This document shows, piece by piece, positions 6,742 through 12,311 of a stretch of DNA of 12,311 nucleotides. Origin of the DNA: an uncultured Ruminococcus sp. (GTDB lineage: Bacteria > Bacillota > Clostridia > Oscillospirales > Ruminococcaceae); the NCBI GenBank assembly GCA_900540005.1, contig UQEM01000069.1, positions 1 through 12,311 of the forward strand, in the 5' to 3' direction. A program made the translations under genes and the position numbers. The stretch's first letter is position 1. Each line of letters begins with the position of its first letter. The notes under the pieces were generated by a model. The model worked only from the letters and a program-made list of their open reading frames with translations. It was not told where the DNA came from and did no database searches.

Positions 6742-7281
6742 ATGAGCAATCTTTATTCAGGCACAAAAACCGAAAAAAATCTGTGGGAAGCTTTCGCAGG
6801 CGAATCACAGGCAAGAAACAAATATACATATTTTGCAAGCGTTGCCAAGAAAGCAGGATATGAGCAGATAGCTGCGCTTTTCCTGAAAACCGCCGAGAAC
6901 GAGAAGGAGCACGCAAAGCTTTGGTTCAAAGCGCTTGGTGAGCTTGGAACGACTGAAGAAAATCTTCTGCACGCCGCTGAGGGCGAGAACGCTGAGTGGA
7001 CTGATATGTACGACCGCATGGCTCAGGAGGCTGACGAGGAGGGCTTCCACGAACTTGCTGAGCAGTTCCGCGGAGTAGCTGCTATCGAAAAGGCTCATGA
7101 GGAGCGTTACCGCGCACTTCTGAAGAATATTGAGACAAGAGCAGTGTTCGAGAAGTCAGGCGTTACTATATGGGAGTGCCGTAACTGTGGACACATTGTT
7201 GTCGGAACATCTGCACCTGATGTATGTCCCGTATGCAATCACCCGCAGTCCTACTTTGAGGTTCGCAGCGAGAACTATTAA
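6742..7281 (+). CDS. rbr: Rubrerythrin
   Basis: 179 residues. The N-terminal four-helix ferritin-like diiron domain shows ligand positions E21 ([10 protein letters not shown]), E54 and H57 (ENEKEHA), E96 and E99 (QEADEEGF), and E116 with H119 (IEKAHEERY). The C-terminal rubredoxin-like domain binds one iron through C146/C149 (WECRNCG) and C162/C165 (VCPVC). It is a cytoplasmic peroxidase that reduces hydrogen peroxide in anaerobes, taking electrons through rubredoxin. The start is ATG 6742, with AGGAGG at 6729-6734 and a 7-base gap; the frame is open further upstream to 6676 but that covers the promoter. It has its own promoter and a terminator, though the next gene begins close behind. Confidence 0.97.
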   Translation: MSNLYSGTKTEKNLWEAFAGESQARNKYTYFASVAKKAGYEQIAALFLKTAENEKEHAKLWFKALGELGTTEENLLHAAEGENAEWTDMYDRMAQEADEEGFHELAEQFRGVAAIEKAHEERYRALLKNIETRAVFEKSGVTIWECRNCGHIVVGTSAPDVCPVCNHPQSYFEVRSENY

Positions 7282-7295
7282 GGGTCTGCATTAAT

Positions 7296-7329
7296 TCCCC
7301 GTATCCGCATTTCGGGTATGGGGATTTTT
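7296..7329 (+). terminator. Terminator or attenuator between rubrerythrin and the TAXI gene
   Basis: A 12-bp stem, TCCCCGTATCCG (7296-7307) with CGGGTATGGGGA (7313-7324), includes two G-U pairs around a CATTT loop. T7325-7329 follows. Only 27 bases separate its T tract from the next ATG at 7357. Confidence 0.88.
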
Positions 7330-7356
7330 ATTGGCACTGCACGAAAGGAAAATCAG

Positions 7357-8349
7357 ATGAAGATCATAAAATCAATTTTTACGGCAATTCTGACGGCAGT
7401 GTGTCTTACGGCTATGTGCTCGTGCGGACACAGCGGCAGACTTACATTCGGCACAGGTAATGTTGGCGGAAGCTATTATTCCTACGCCGGAATTTTTTCA
7501 CAGCTTGTGAGCAGTGATAATGAAAATATCGCGTTTGATATTAAGAATACAGAGGGTTCAGCGGCTAATATAAGGCTTCTGCAAAAAGGATTTCTCGATG
7601 CGGCTATTGCACAGAGCGATATGCTTGCGGAGGCTTACAGCGGCAGCGGAGTTTTTGAGGACTCGCCGTGCAGGGGAGTAAGGGCGATCGCTGCCCTGTA
7701 CACGGAGGAATGCCAGATAGTTGTAAAGGCTGACTCGGGGATCGAAAGTGTTTCCGACCTTTACGGCAAAAGAGTGTCAGTCGGTGAAAAGGAGTCGGGC
7801 GTAAAGAAAAATGCAGAGGAAATACTTTTCGTGAACGGACTTTCATATGACGTTATTGACGAGGAATTTCTCTCTTTTTCGGATTCGGCAGCCGCTCTTG
7901 AGGACGGCAGCATAGACGCGTTCTTCTGCACAGCCGGTGCTCCAACGGGAGCAGTTTATGAGTTGGCACGAAACACAGACATAAGCGTTCTCTCGCTTGA
8001 TGACAGAACTGTTGAGCGAATGCTGAAGGAATATTCGGGATACACAGAGTGCACAATACCTGCGGGAACTTACTGTGGTCAGGAGGAAGATGTCAGAACA
8101 GTTGGCGTTAAGGCGGTTCTTGTAACGAATAAAAAGCTATCGAAAGATACAGCCTCACAGCTCCTCAATACTTTGATAAGTCACGGTTCAGAATTGAGAT
8201 ATGCAACGGTTGCAGGCGAGATCAACGCAGAATACGCAGCGGCTGACATTCCGATACCGTTTCATGACGGCGCGAAAAAGTGGTATGAGGAGCATGGAGT
8301 AGATGTTTCTCAGACTGCTGACGGCAGCAAAAAGGAGGAGACTGTTTAA
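7357..8349 (+). CDS. TAXI-family solute-binding lipoprotein
   Basis: 330 residues. A lipoprotein signal peptide ends at the lipobox-like LTAMCSC, with Cys23 the best lipidation site (Ser at -1) and Cys21 an alternative. The mature part opens with the TAXI signature LTFGTGNVGGSYYSYAG (29-45) and has the typical two-lobe binding-protein layout (AAIAQSDML at 82-90, LYGKRVSVGEKESG at 135-148, IDAFFCTAGAPTGA at 186-199). The family binds small carboxylates; a Thermus member was solved with glutamate/glutamine. TAXI proteins normally deliver ligand to a TRAP DctQM permease, but none is present; the next gene is a GltS-type symporter with a 1-base overlap. The start is ATG 7357, 7 bases after AAAGGA (7344-7349); an upstream in-frame ATG at 7318 lies inside the terminator hairpin. 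No promoter fits between that terminator and the start. Confidence 0.92.
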   Translation: MKIIKSIFTAILTAVCLTAMCSCGHSGRLTFGTGNVGGSYYSYAGIFSQLVSSDNENIAFDIKNTEGSAANIRLLQKGFLDAAIAQSDMLAEAYSGSGVFEDSPCRGVRAIAALYTEECQIVVKADSGIESVSDLYGKRVSVGEKESGVKKNAEEILFVNGLSYDVIDEEFLSFSDSAAALEDGSIDAFFCTAGAPTGAVYELARNTDISVLSLDDRTVERMLKEYSGYTECTIPAGTYCGQEEDVRTVGVKAVLVTNKKLSKDTASQLLNTLISHGSELRYATVAGEINAEYAAADIPIPFHDGAKKWYEEHGVDVSQTADGSKKEETV

Positions 8350-9539
8350 TGCACATTCTGTCACTTGATATGTACCAGACGCTTGCGCTTGCTGTGGGTG
8401 TGCTGTATCTCGGAATGTTTTTGAAAAAGAGGATAAGATTTCTCGAAAAGTTCTGTATTCCGTCACCTGTTATCGGAGGACTGATATTTGCTCTGCTATC
8501 ATTTGGGCTGTACTGCACGGGAATCGTGGAGTTCGTATTTGATGAAACACTGAAAACGGTCTGCATGGTTATATTCTTTACATCTGTCGGATTTCAGGCG
8601 AATCTGCGCATACTGAAAAGCGGCGGGGTCAGCCTCGTGATTTTTCTCGTATGTGTTATCGTTCTCATTCTGGGACAGAATTTTCTCTCTGTCGGACTTG
8701 CCAAGGTCATGGGACTCGATTCGCTTATAGGTCTTTGCACAGGTTCGATACCCATGGTCGGCGGACACGGAACTTCCGGCGCGTTCGGTCCTGTCCTTGA
8801 AGATCTCGGTGTCAGCGGTGCAACGACTCTATGTACAGCAGCAGCTACATTCGGACTTGTAGCAGGTTCGCTTATCGGCGGCCCACTTGGAAGAAGGCTC
8901 ATAATCAAGCATGATCTGATGAAAACAGTTGTTACCGAGGATGAAGCTCCGCTCGTTGAGGAGGAGCACAAGAAGCACCGTTCTGTGAGTATGTATGCTC
9001 CTGCGGCATATCAGATAGCTATCGCAATGGGAATCGGAACGGTCGTTTCATGGCTTCTTTCAAAGACGGGAATGACGTTCCCCATATACATCGGAGCAAT
9101 GATAGTAGCGGCAGTTATGCGCAATATCAGCGAGTTTCACGGAGCCTTTCACATTCATATCGGCGAAATAAACGATATCGGTGGAATCTGTCTCTCGATG
9201 TTCCTCGGTATTGCAATGATAACGCTCAAACTGTGGCAGCTCGCGGAACTTGCTCTCCCACTTGTGGTACTGCTTCTTGGACAGTTGGTATTTATGTTCC
9301 TTTTCTCATATTTTGTTGTATACAACATCATGGGCAGAAACTATGACGCTGCTGTTCTTTCGGCAGGAACCTGTGGATTCGGTATGGGAGCAACTCCGAA
9401 CGCAATGGCAAATATGCAGGCGCTTACCGAGAAGTTTGCTCCGTCGGTAAAGGCTTATATTATCGTTCCGATAATAGGTTCAATGTTTGCTGACTTCATA
9501 AACAGTTTGTGTGTAACTTTCTTTATCAATATGATGTGA
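8349..9539 (+). CDS. gltS: GltS-type sodium/glutamate symporter
   Basis: 396 residues, close to the roughly 400 of E. coli GltS. It is an all-helical membrane protein with two homologous halves. Signatures of the ESS family are PSPVIGGL (38-45), FTSVGFQANL (77-86), the first hairpin GSIPMVGGHGTSGAFG (132-147), and its counterpart CGFGMGATPNAMANM (342-356). A charged cytoplasmic loop at about 195-212 (EDEAPLVEEEHKKHR) separates the halves. The family imports glutamate with sodium through the inner membrane. The ATG overlaps the TAXI stop codon (TAATG at 8347-8351), and GGAGG lies at 8334-8338 inside the TAXI gene, so translation is probably coupled. Substrate is inferred from family; the partner makes a binding-protein-assisted mode possible. 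Confidence 0.93.
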   Translation: MHILSLDMYQTLALAVGVLYLGMFLKKRIRFLEKFCIPSPVIGGLIFALLSFGLYCTGIVEFVFDETLKTVCMVIFFTSVGFQANLRILKSGGVSLVIFLVCVIVLILGQNFLSVGLAKVMGLDSLIGLCTGSIPMVGGHGTSGAFGPVLEDLGVSGATTLCTAAATFGLVAGSLIGGPLGRRLIIKHDLMKTVVTEDEAPLVEEEHKKHRSVSMYAPAAYQIAIAMGIGTVVSWLLSKTGMTFPIYIGAMIVAAVMRNISEFHGAFHIHIGEINDIGGICLSMFLGIAMITLKLWQLAELALPLVVLLLGQLVFMFLFSYFVVYNIMGRNYDAAVLSAGTCGFGMGATPNAMANMQALTEKFAPSVKAYIIVPIIGSMFADFINSLCVTFFINMM

Positions 9540-9577
9540 GAACCTGCTGCGGCAGATTCTGAGAGCGGAGGTATATT

Positions 9578-9772
9578 ATGAATAAGAAGAAAAAGACAAA
9601 TCTGAAAATTGAGACTGAGAATCTTGCAGTACCCGAGATTCACGTTGATGATGAAGAACTTTCCGAGGACGACGATTTAGCGGAAAGCGACAACGGTATA
9701 CTTTACGAAAATCTCGCCGTTCCCGAAATTATAATCAAGCCGACCAAAAAGTCCGGCAATGATAAAAAATAA
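9578..9772 (+). CDS. 64-residue acidic protein with duplicated ENLAVPEI motif
   Basis: I do not recognise this family. A lysine-rich start (MNKKKKTNLK) is followed by a strongly acidic middle (VDDEELSEDDDLAES) and a basic end. The octapeptide ENLAVPEI occurs twice, at 14-21 and 44-51, exactly 30 residues apart. Five of the eight codons differ between copies but all encode the same residues, so the peptide rather than the DNA appears conserved. There is no signal peptide or membrane segment, so it should be a cytoplasmic and largely disordered protein. GGAGG at 9567-9571 with a 6-base gap is a strong ribosome site. It lies 38 bases after gltS with no terminator between, and 21 bases before the exporter gene, so it is probably in the same operon. 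It might act as a linear-motif adaptor; that is a guess. Confidence 0.78.
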   Translation: MNKKKKTNLKIETENLAVPEIHVDDEELSEDDDLAESDNGILYENLAVPEIIIKPTKKSGNDKK

Positions 9773-9793
9773 CGCGGACAGGGTGTGATGTAA

Positions 9794-10762
9794 ATGCTGA
9801 AGATCAACAAAAGCTCTGTTTTTAACGCGGCGAAGATATCGCTCGGGTGTGCGGCTGCGATTGTTATTTCAACGCTTATCGGCTTGAAATACAGCATTAC
9901 AGCCGGACTTATAACCGTTCTGAGCATACAGAATACCAAAAGAGAAACACTCAATATCGCGGTAAAGCGAATAGTTTCCTTTTTCGCCGCGATAGTGATT
10001 TCATATATTAGCTTTAAGCTGCTCGGATATACTACAATAGGCTTTGCAGTATATATTTTTGCGTTTATTCTCGTCTGCGGACTGCTCAATTCACAGAGTG
10101 CGATAGTGCCTGTTTCGGTGCTCATAACCCATATTCTGGCAGAGCAAAGATTTTCTGTGAGAGTACTGGCGAACGAGTTTATGATACTGTTCATCGGCGC
10201 AGGAGTTGGTTTCATTCTCAATCTTTATCTGCGCAAGGATATGCGAAAGATGCTCGAATACCGCACAGCTGTTGATAACGAGATAAAGGCGATAATCGGC
10301 AGAATGGCTGAGCGTGTTTTAGTCGCGGACAAGTCTGATTACAATGGGGATTGTTTCAGGCGGCTTGACGAGTACATAAGGTCTGCGAAGGAAACTGCAC
10401 TCGCAAACAAGCAGAATACTCTTGTCAGTGCGGATAATTATGATTTATTGTACCTTGAAATGCGCAGTGAGCAATGCGTTATATTGCACGAGATGTATAA
10501 GGCTGTCAAGGAAATGAACGCAGCTCCCGAGCAGGTTTACATCATATCAGGACTGCTCAAAAAAATTTCGGAGGAATATCATGAGTCAAACAATGTAAAC
10601 GAGCTTATTGTCGAGACGGATAGGATAATCCTCTCCATGAAGGAACAAAAAATGCCCGAAACAAGGCTTGAATTTGAAAATCGTGCAGTTCTGTATTCTC
10701 TCCTTATAAGAACAAGGGAATTTCTCTCAATAAAAAATATGTTCATGCAGAGCAGGATATAG
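9794..10762 (+). CDS. Aromatic acid exporter family protein (ArAE/FUSC-like)
   Basis: 322 residues. The N-terminal half (about 12-145) contains four or five hydrophobic helices with the typical opening NAAKISLGCAAAIVIS and GLKYSITAGLITVLSIQNTKRET (split here over 30-52). The rest (about 150-322) is a soluble helical cytoplasmic domain, matching the two-part layout of the Firmicute ArAE_1 proteins. Relatives are proposed to export aromatic or other small carboxylic acids, but few are tested. The ribosome site is weak (AGGG at 9780-9783, 10-base gap). It follows the small acidic gene by 21 bases and is the last gene before a strong terminator, so it ends the likely four-gene operon with a carboxylate-uptake pair upstream. 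Confidence 0.82.
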   Translation: MLKINKSSVFNAAKISLGCAAAIVISTLIGLKYSITAGLITVLSIQNTKRETLNIAVKRIVSFFAAIVISYISFKLLGYTTIGFAVYIFAFILVCGLLNSQSAIVPVSVLITHILAEQRFSVRVLANEFMILFIGAGVGFILNLYLRKDMRKMLEYRTAVDNEIKAIIGRMAERVLVADKSDYNGDCFRRLDEYIRSAKETALANKQNTLVSADNYDLLYLEMRSEQCVILHEMYKAVKEMNAAPEQVYIISGLLKKISEEYHESNNVNELIVETDRIILSMKEQKMPETRLEFENRAVLYSLLIRTREFLSIKNMFMQSRI

Positions 10763-10790
10763 TTAAACGCTTTTGAACTGACAGTAAATT

Positions 10791-10822
10791 AAACTCCTCC
10801 AATGGAATATAGGAGGAGTTTT
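10791..10822 (+). terminator. Terminator of the TAXI-gltS-exporter operon
   Basis: AAACTCCTCC (10791-10800) pairs perfectly with GGAGGAGTTT (10812-10821) around an 11-base loop, followed by a short T tract (10819-10822). Confidence 0.88.
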
Positions 10823-10857
10823 GTGTTATGGCGTATATATACCGGTTCGGTGGGAAT

Positions 10858-10889
10858 AAAAAAGCGCGTTCTGCTTATTGCAAAACGCG
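10858..10889 (-). terminator. Terminator of the tRNA-Ala transcript
   Basis: On the minus strand the 10-bp stem CGCGTTTTGC (10889-10880) pairs with GCAGAACGCG (10874-10865) with one G-U pair and an AATAA loop. Then C and six T follow (10863-10858). It begins 12 bases after the tRNA 3' CCA. Confidence 0.9.
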
Positions 10890-10901
10890 AAAATTTTACA
10901 T

Positions 10902-10977
10902 TGGTGGACTTGAAGGGAATCGAACCCTCGACCTCTGCGTTGCGAACGCAGCGCTCTCCCAACTGAGCTACAAGCCC
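10902..10977 (-). tRNA. tRNA-Ala (anticodon CGC)
   Basis: A 76-base cloverleaf on the minus strand. The acceptor stem GGGCTTG/CAAGTCC carries the G3-U70 wobble that marks alanine tRNAs. The D stem is GCTC/GAGC. The anticodon arm is CTGCG-TTCGCAA-CGCAG, placing CGC at positions 34-36. The T arm is GAGGG-TTCGATT-CCCTT. The 3' end is A73 followed by an encoded CCA. It decodes GCG. Candidate promoter upstream and clear terminator downstream suggest a single-gene transcript. Confidence 0.97.
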
Positions 10978-11000
10978 ATGAAAAATGCAGTATACGGCAG

Positions 11001-11028
11001 ATTATCCCCTATTTTCAGGGCTTTTCAA
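11001..11028 (-). promoter_or_regulatory. Candidate tRNA-Ala promoter
   Basis: On the minus strand: -35 TTGAAA (11028-11023), a 16-base spacer, -10 GATAAT (11006-11001). The start would be near 10994, about 17 bases before the mature tRNA. A second -10-like TATACT (10994-10989) pairs with a poorer -35. Confidence 0.55.
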
Positions 11029-11091
11029 GCTTCCCGAATGCAAACATACGGAAAATCGGGAAAACCGAAAAAACAAAAAATTAGGTGATTT

Positions 11092-11161
11092 GGTAGACGT
11101 GTGGTAGAAAGTAATGAGAATAAGGTTGGTAGAAAGAAAAGGTTGGTAGAAACGTGGTAGA
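11092..11161 (+). repeat. Five direct GGTAGA repeats beside tRNA-Ala
   Basis: GGTAGA begins at 11092, 11103, 11128, 11145 and 11156. The outer pairs are both spaced 11 bp start to start (about one helical turn); the inner steps are 25 and 17 bp. The wider consensus is about TTGGTAGAAAG. Such short clustered repeats near a tRNA resemble arm-type binding sites of tyrosine integrases, but no integrase gene is in the window, so this is inference. Confidence 0.6.
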
Positions 11162-11182
11162 AGCCCAAAGAGGTTTACCACG
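11153..11182. repeat. Inverted repeat at the end of the GGTAGA cluster
   Basis: CGTGGTA (11153-11159) is perfectly inverted as TACCACG (11176-11182). The inside can pair further (AGCC with GGTT) with a small bulge. The left arm contains part of the last GGTAGA repeat. There is no T tract, so it is not a terminator. Confidence 0.6.
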
Positions 11183-11206
11183 GTTGAAAAATGAGAATCA
11201 TTGGAT

Positions 11207-11257
11207 TAGCGTATATCGCTCTATGATGAATAATCTGGAGCGCTATACGCTATTTTT
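11207..11257 (+). terminator. Large hairpin with T tract, gene unknown
   Basis: TAGCGTATA-T-CGCTC (11207-11221) pairs with GAGCG-C-TATACGCTA (11238-11252): 14 pairs and one mismatch around a 16-base loop, then T11253-11257. It looks like a plus-strand terminator, but no gene precedes it on that strand. It may end a small RNA or be a leftover from a lost gene. Confidence 0.55.
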
Positions 11258-11282
11258 ATGCCTAAAAACCGAATACTGTATC

Positions 11283-11308
11283 GCTCCTCAGAAATGGGGA
11301 GCTTTTTT
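11283..11308 (+). terminator. Second orphan terminator
   Basis: GCTCCTC (11283-11289) pairs with GGGGAGC (11296-11302), including one T-G pair, with an AGAAAT loop and six T (11303-11308). It comes 25 bases after the previous hairpin's T tract, making a tandem pair with no recognisable gene upstream on the plus strand. Confidence 0.75.
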
Positions 11309-11387
11309 GTTTCATACTCAAAATATGTTCAAAGGGTCTGCCAGCAGCACTTACTTCGCCCTTAATATATTTGATTTTTGCCAAATG

Positions 11388-11431
11388 TCTTGACTCAATC
11401 ATTATATCATAGTATATCAGATTCGTCAAGA
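11388..11431 (+). promoter_or_regulatory. Promoter within an inverted repeat, upstream of the small-gene operon
   Basis: -35 TTGACT (11390-11395), a 17-base spacer, -10 TATATC (11413-11418). The inverted arms TCTTGAC (11388-11394) and GTCAAGA (11425-11431), with ATC and GAT also matching inside, overlap the -35 and the expected start region. This looks like a repressor-controlled promoter for the gene at 11483. The repressor is not in view. Confidence 0.6.
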
Positions 11432-11482
11432 TGATTTTTGAATATTTTGTAAATTTTTCATCTTGTGAGGGGAAAATTATCC

Positions 11483-11743
11483 ATGCCAATTCCTATGCGA
11501 ATTATTCCGAACGACCACGGTGTACTCAACCTGCCGGCTTATGCGATCCTCGACAATATGCTCAATGTTCCCGAGAGGGACTACCGCACGTTTGAGGAGA
11601 TGTGTTCTTTCTTTCCGAAAGACGAGCCGTCAACGGCCAGAAATGCTCTGACGGAGCTTAAAGACGAAAAGTACGTTATCATCATTCACGGCAATACCTA
11701 TGCAGTTAACAAGCTGCGTATACCGAATATGAAGCTGAGATAA
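11483..11743 (+). CDS. Small protein of unknown function, mobile-element-like
   Basis: 86 residues from ATG 11483. AGGGG (11468-11472) lies 10 bases upstream; an in-frame GTG at 11465 would put this site inside the gene. The sequence has a short N-terminal strand (MPIPMRIIPNDHGVLNLP), a helical middle with RTFEEMCSFFPKDEPSTARNALTEL split over 35-59, and a final YVIIIHGNTYAVNK strand region. This is consistent with a small winged-helix fold in which the central helices could contact DNA, but I do not recognise a named family. It is 17 bases before the next gene and probably co-transcribed from the promoter at 11390. Such small genes are usual at the edge of Clostridia integrative elements. Confidence 0.7.
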   Translation: MPIPMRIIPNDHGVLNLPAYAILDNMLNVPERDYRTFEEMCSFFPKDEPSTARNALTELKDEKYVIIIHGNTYAVNKLRIPNMKLR

Positions 11744-11760
11744 CTGACAGGGTGATACAA

Positions 11761-12045
11761 ATGGGCAAGAAAATAAAAAAGAGCAAGACCATATCATCAT
11801 CGGTCTGCCGTGTACATAAATCGAAAAACTTTACTCTGCTGAGTAATTCGTTCCTGCGGTCATCAAATCTCAGTCTGGCTTCTGTCGGTCTGCTGAGACG
11901 TGTAATTGGACTTCCCGAAGAATGGGATTACTCGATCAAGGGTCTTTCTTCTATCTGCAAAGAGGGAGAAACGGCAATAGAGACTGTACTGAAAGACTTG
12001 AAGGAGTGGGGCTATCTCAAAATATCAAAGAGATTTATTGCTTGA
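11761..12045 (+). CDS. Replication-initiator-like winged-helix protein, probably truncated
   Basis: 94 residues from ATG 11761, with AGGGTG (11749-11754) 6 bases upstream; an in-frame GTG at 11752 lies in that site. After a lysine-rich start, the segment FTLLSNSFLRSSNLSLASVG, then LLRRVIGLPEEWDYSIKGLSSI and AIETVLKDLKEWGYLKIS, matches the N-terminal helix-turn-helix of replication initiator or phage replisome-organiser proteins from Clostridia mobile elements. Those proteins usually continue for another 100-200 residues with a charged linker and DNA-interacting C-terminal part. Here similarity appears to end at about residue 90 and the frame closes with RFIA. The 3' end overlaps a minus-strand gene, suggesting a deletion or rearrangement junction near 12025-12045. 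Confidence 0.72.
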   Translation: MGKKIKKSKTISSSVCRVHKSKNFTLLSNSFLRSSNLSLASVGLLRRVIGLPEEWDYSIKGLSSICKEGETAIETVLKDLKEWGYLKISKRFIA

Positions 12046-12282
12046 TCTGCTCCAGTTATCTGAGTTATAGATTCTAATCAGCATCATAAATTCTTTCTGT
12101 TCAGGAGTAAGCCTTAACTGGCTGATTATTTCATTCTGTTCATCGGTATACATGAAGAACGGGAAATTAGAGAAGTCCTCCCCATCGTCATTATATATTG
12201 TTTCAAGTTCATTAGGATCAATATCAAGATGCTTTGCAAGATCAGATAGTTTAGTTTGATGTAGTATAATAAAAGTTGACAC
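12025..12282 (-). CDS. Unrecognised acidic protein, possibly 5' partial
   Basis: 85 residues if translation begins at GTG 12282, which has GAGG five bases upstream. The frame stays open to the window edge, so the gene could begin outside. The N-terminal part (KLSDLAKHLDIDPNELETI) resembles the first helices of an XRE-type helix-turn-helix, and the rest is acidic (YNDDGEDF, YTDEQNE) ending with a helix LTPEQKEFMMLIRIYNSDNW. No family assignment is offered. The region is visibly more AT-rich than the genes to its left, and its 3' end overlaps the 3' end of the plus-strand gene by 21 bases, consistent with a join between DNA of different origin. Confidence 0.55.
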   Translation of the reverse strand: MSTFIILHQTKLSDLAKHLDIDPNELETIYNDDGEDFSNFPFFMYTDEQNEIISQLRLTPEQKEFMMLIRIYNSDNWSRSSNKSL

Positions 12283-12311
12283 CCTAACCTCAAAGGAATA
12301 AAATAGGAAAA

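Noticed and set aside
7318..7356. Upstream start for the TAXI protein at ATG 7318
   Set aside because: That ATG lies inside the rubrerythrin terminator hairpin, and the extension would spoil the lipoprotein signal peptide. ATG 7357 has AAAGGA at the right distance.
9540..9577. Terminator between gltS and the 64-residue gene
   Set aside because: Only a 4-bp CTGC/GCAG stem is present and there is no T tract.
10828..11088. 86-codon plus-strand frame
   Set aside because: It reads antisense through tRNA-Ala and its terminator. The protein is an artefact of the tRNA sequence.
11092..11161. GGTAGA repeats as a CRISPR array
   Set aside because: The unit is only about 6-11 bases with irregular gaps of 5-19 bases. 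There are no cas genes and no 25-40 base repeats.
11262..11489. 75-codon minus-strand frame
   Set aside because: TTG start, no ribosome site before it or its internal ATG at 11402. It overlaps two regulatory regions and the start of a better gene.

Overview
The window looks like a draft contig from an anaerobic, low-to-mid GC Firmicute, most likely an Oscillospiraceae/Ruminococcus-like gut bacterium. That is an inference from codon style, strong AGGAGG ribosome sites, consensus sigma-A promoters, a rubrerythrin, TPM/zinc-ribbon membrane proteins and Clostridia-type small mobile-element genes. The first 49 bases are not genomic. They are an Illumina Nextera i5 adapter ending in the Tn5 mosaic end, so genomic sequence starts at about base 50.

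Layout. (1) 120-1660: a zinc-ribbon membrane protein followed by a short exported acidic protein that resembles the anchor and tail of TPM-domain proteins but lacks the TPM domain. (2) 1732-3885: a carbonyl-stress style divergon. A MerR regulator of the NmlR/AdhR type (minus strand) faces a RibD_C-type reductase and an aldo/keto reductase (plus strand). The shared 135-base region has a 20-bp perfect palindrome in a 19-bp promoter spacer and a second, face-to-face promoter. The RibD_C gene has an in-frame TAA 13 codons before the family-typical end. (3) 4052-6586: one long gene fusing a xylose-isomerase-like TIM barrel to a complete AMP-forming acyl-CoA synthetase, with its own consensus promoter and terminator. 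(4) 6742-7281: rubrerythrin. (5) 7357-10762: a likely operon of a TAXI-family binding lipoprotein, a GltS-type Na+/glutamate symporter (1-base overlap), a 64-residue acidic protein with a duplicated peptide motif, and an aromatic acid exporter family protein. (6) 10858-10977: tRNA-Ala(CGC) on the minus strand with its own terminator. (7) 11089-12311: an accessory-looking segment with five GGTAGA repeats, inverted repeats, orphan terminators, a promoter inside an inverted repeat, two small genes (one a probably truncated replication-initiator-like winged-helix protein) and an unrecognised minus-strand gene that may run off the window.

The most noteworthy points are the TAXI-GltS pairing (TAXI proteins normally serve TRAP permeases), the TIM-barrel/acyl-CoA synthetase fusion, the interrupted RibD_C gene, the face-to-face promoters around the MerR operator, the TPM-less TPM-like protein, and the repeat-rich tRNA-adjacent boundary. 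All functional calls come from reading the sequence. No searches were run.
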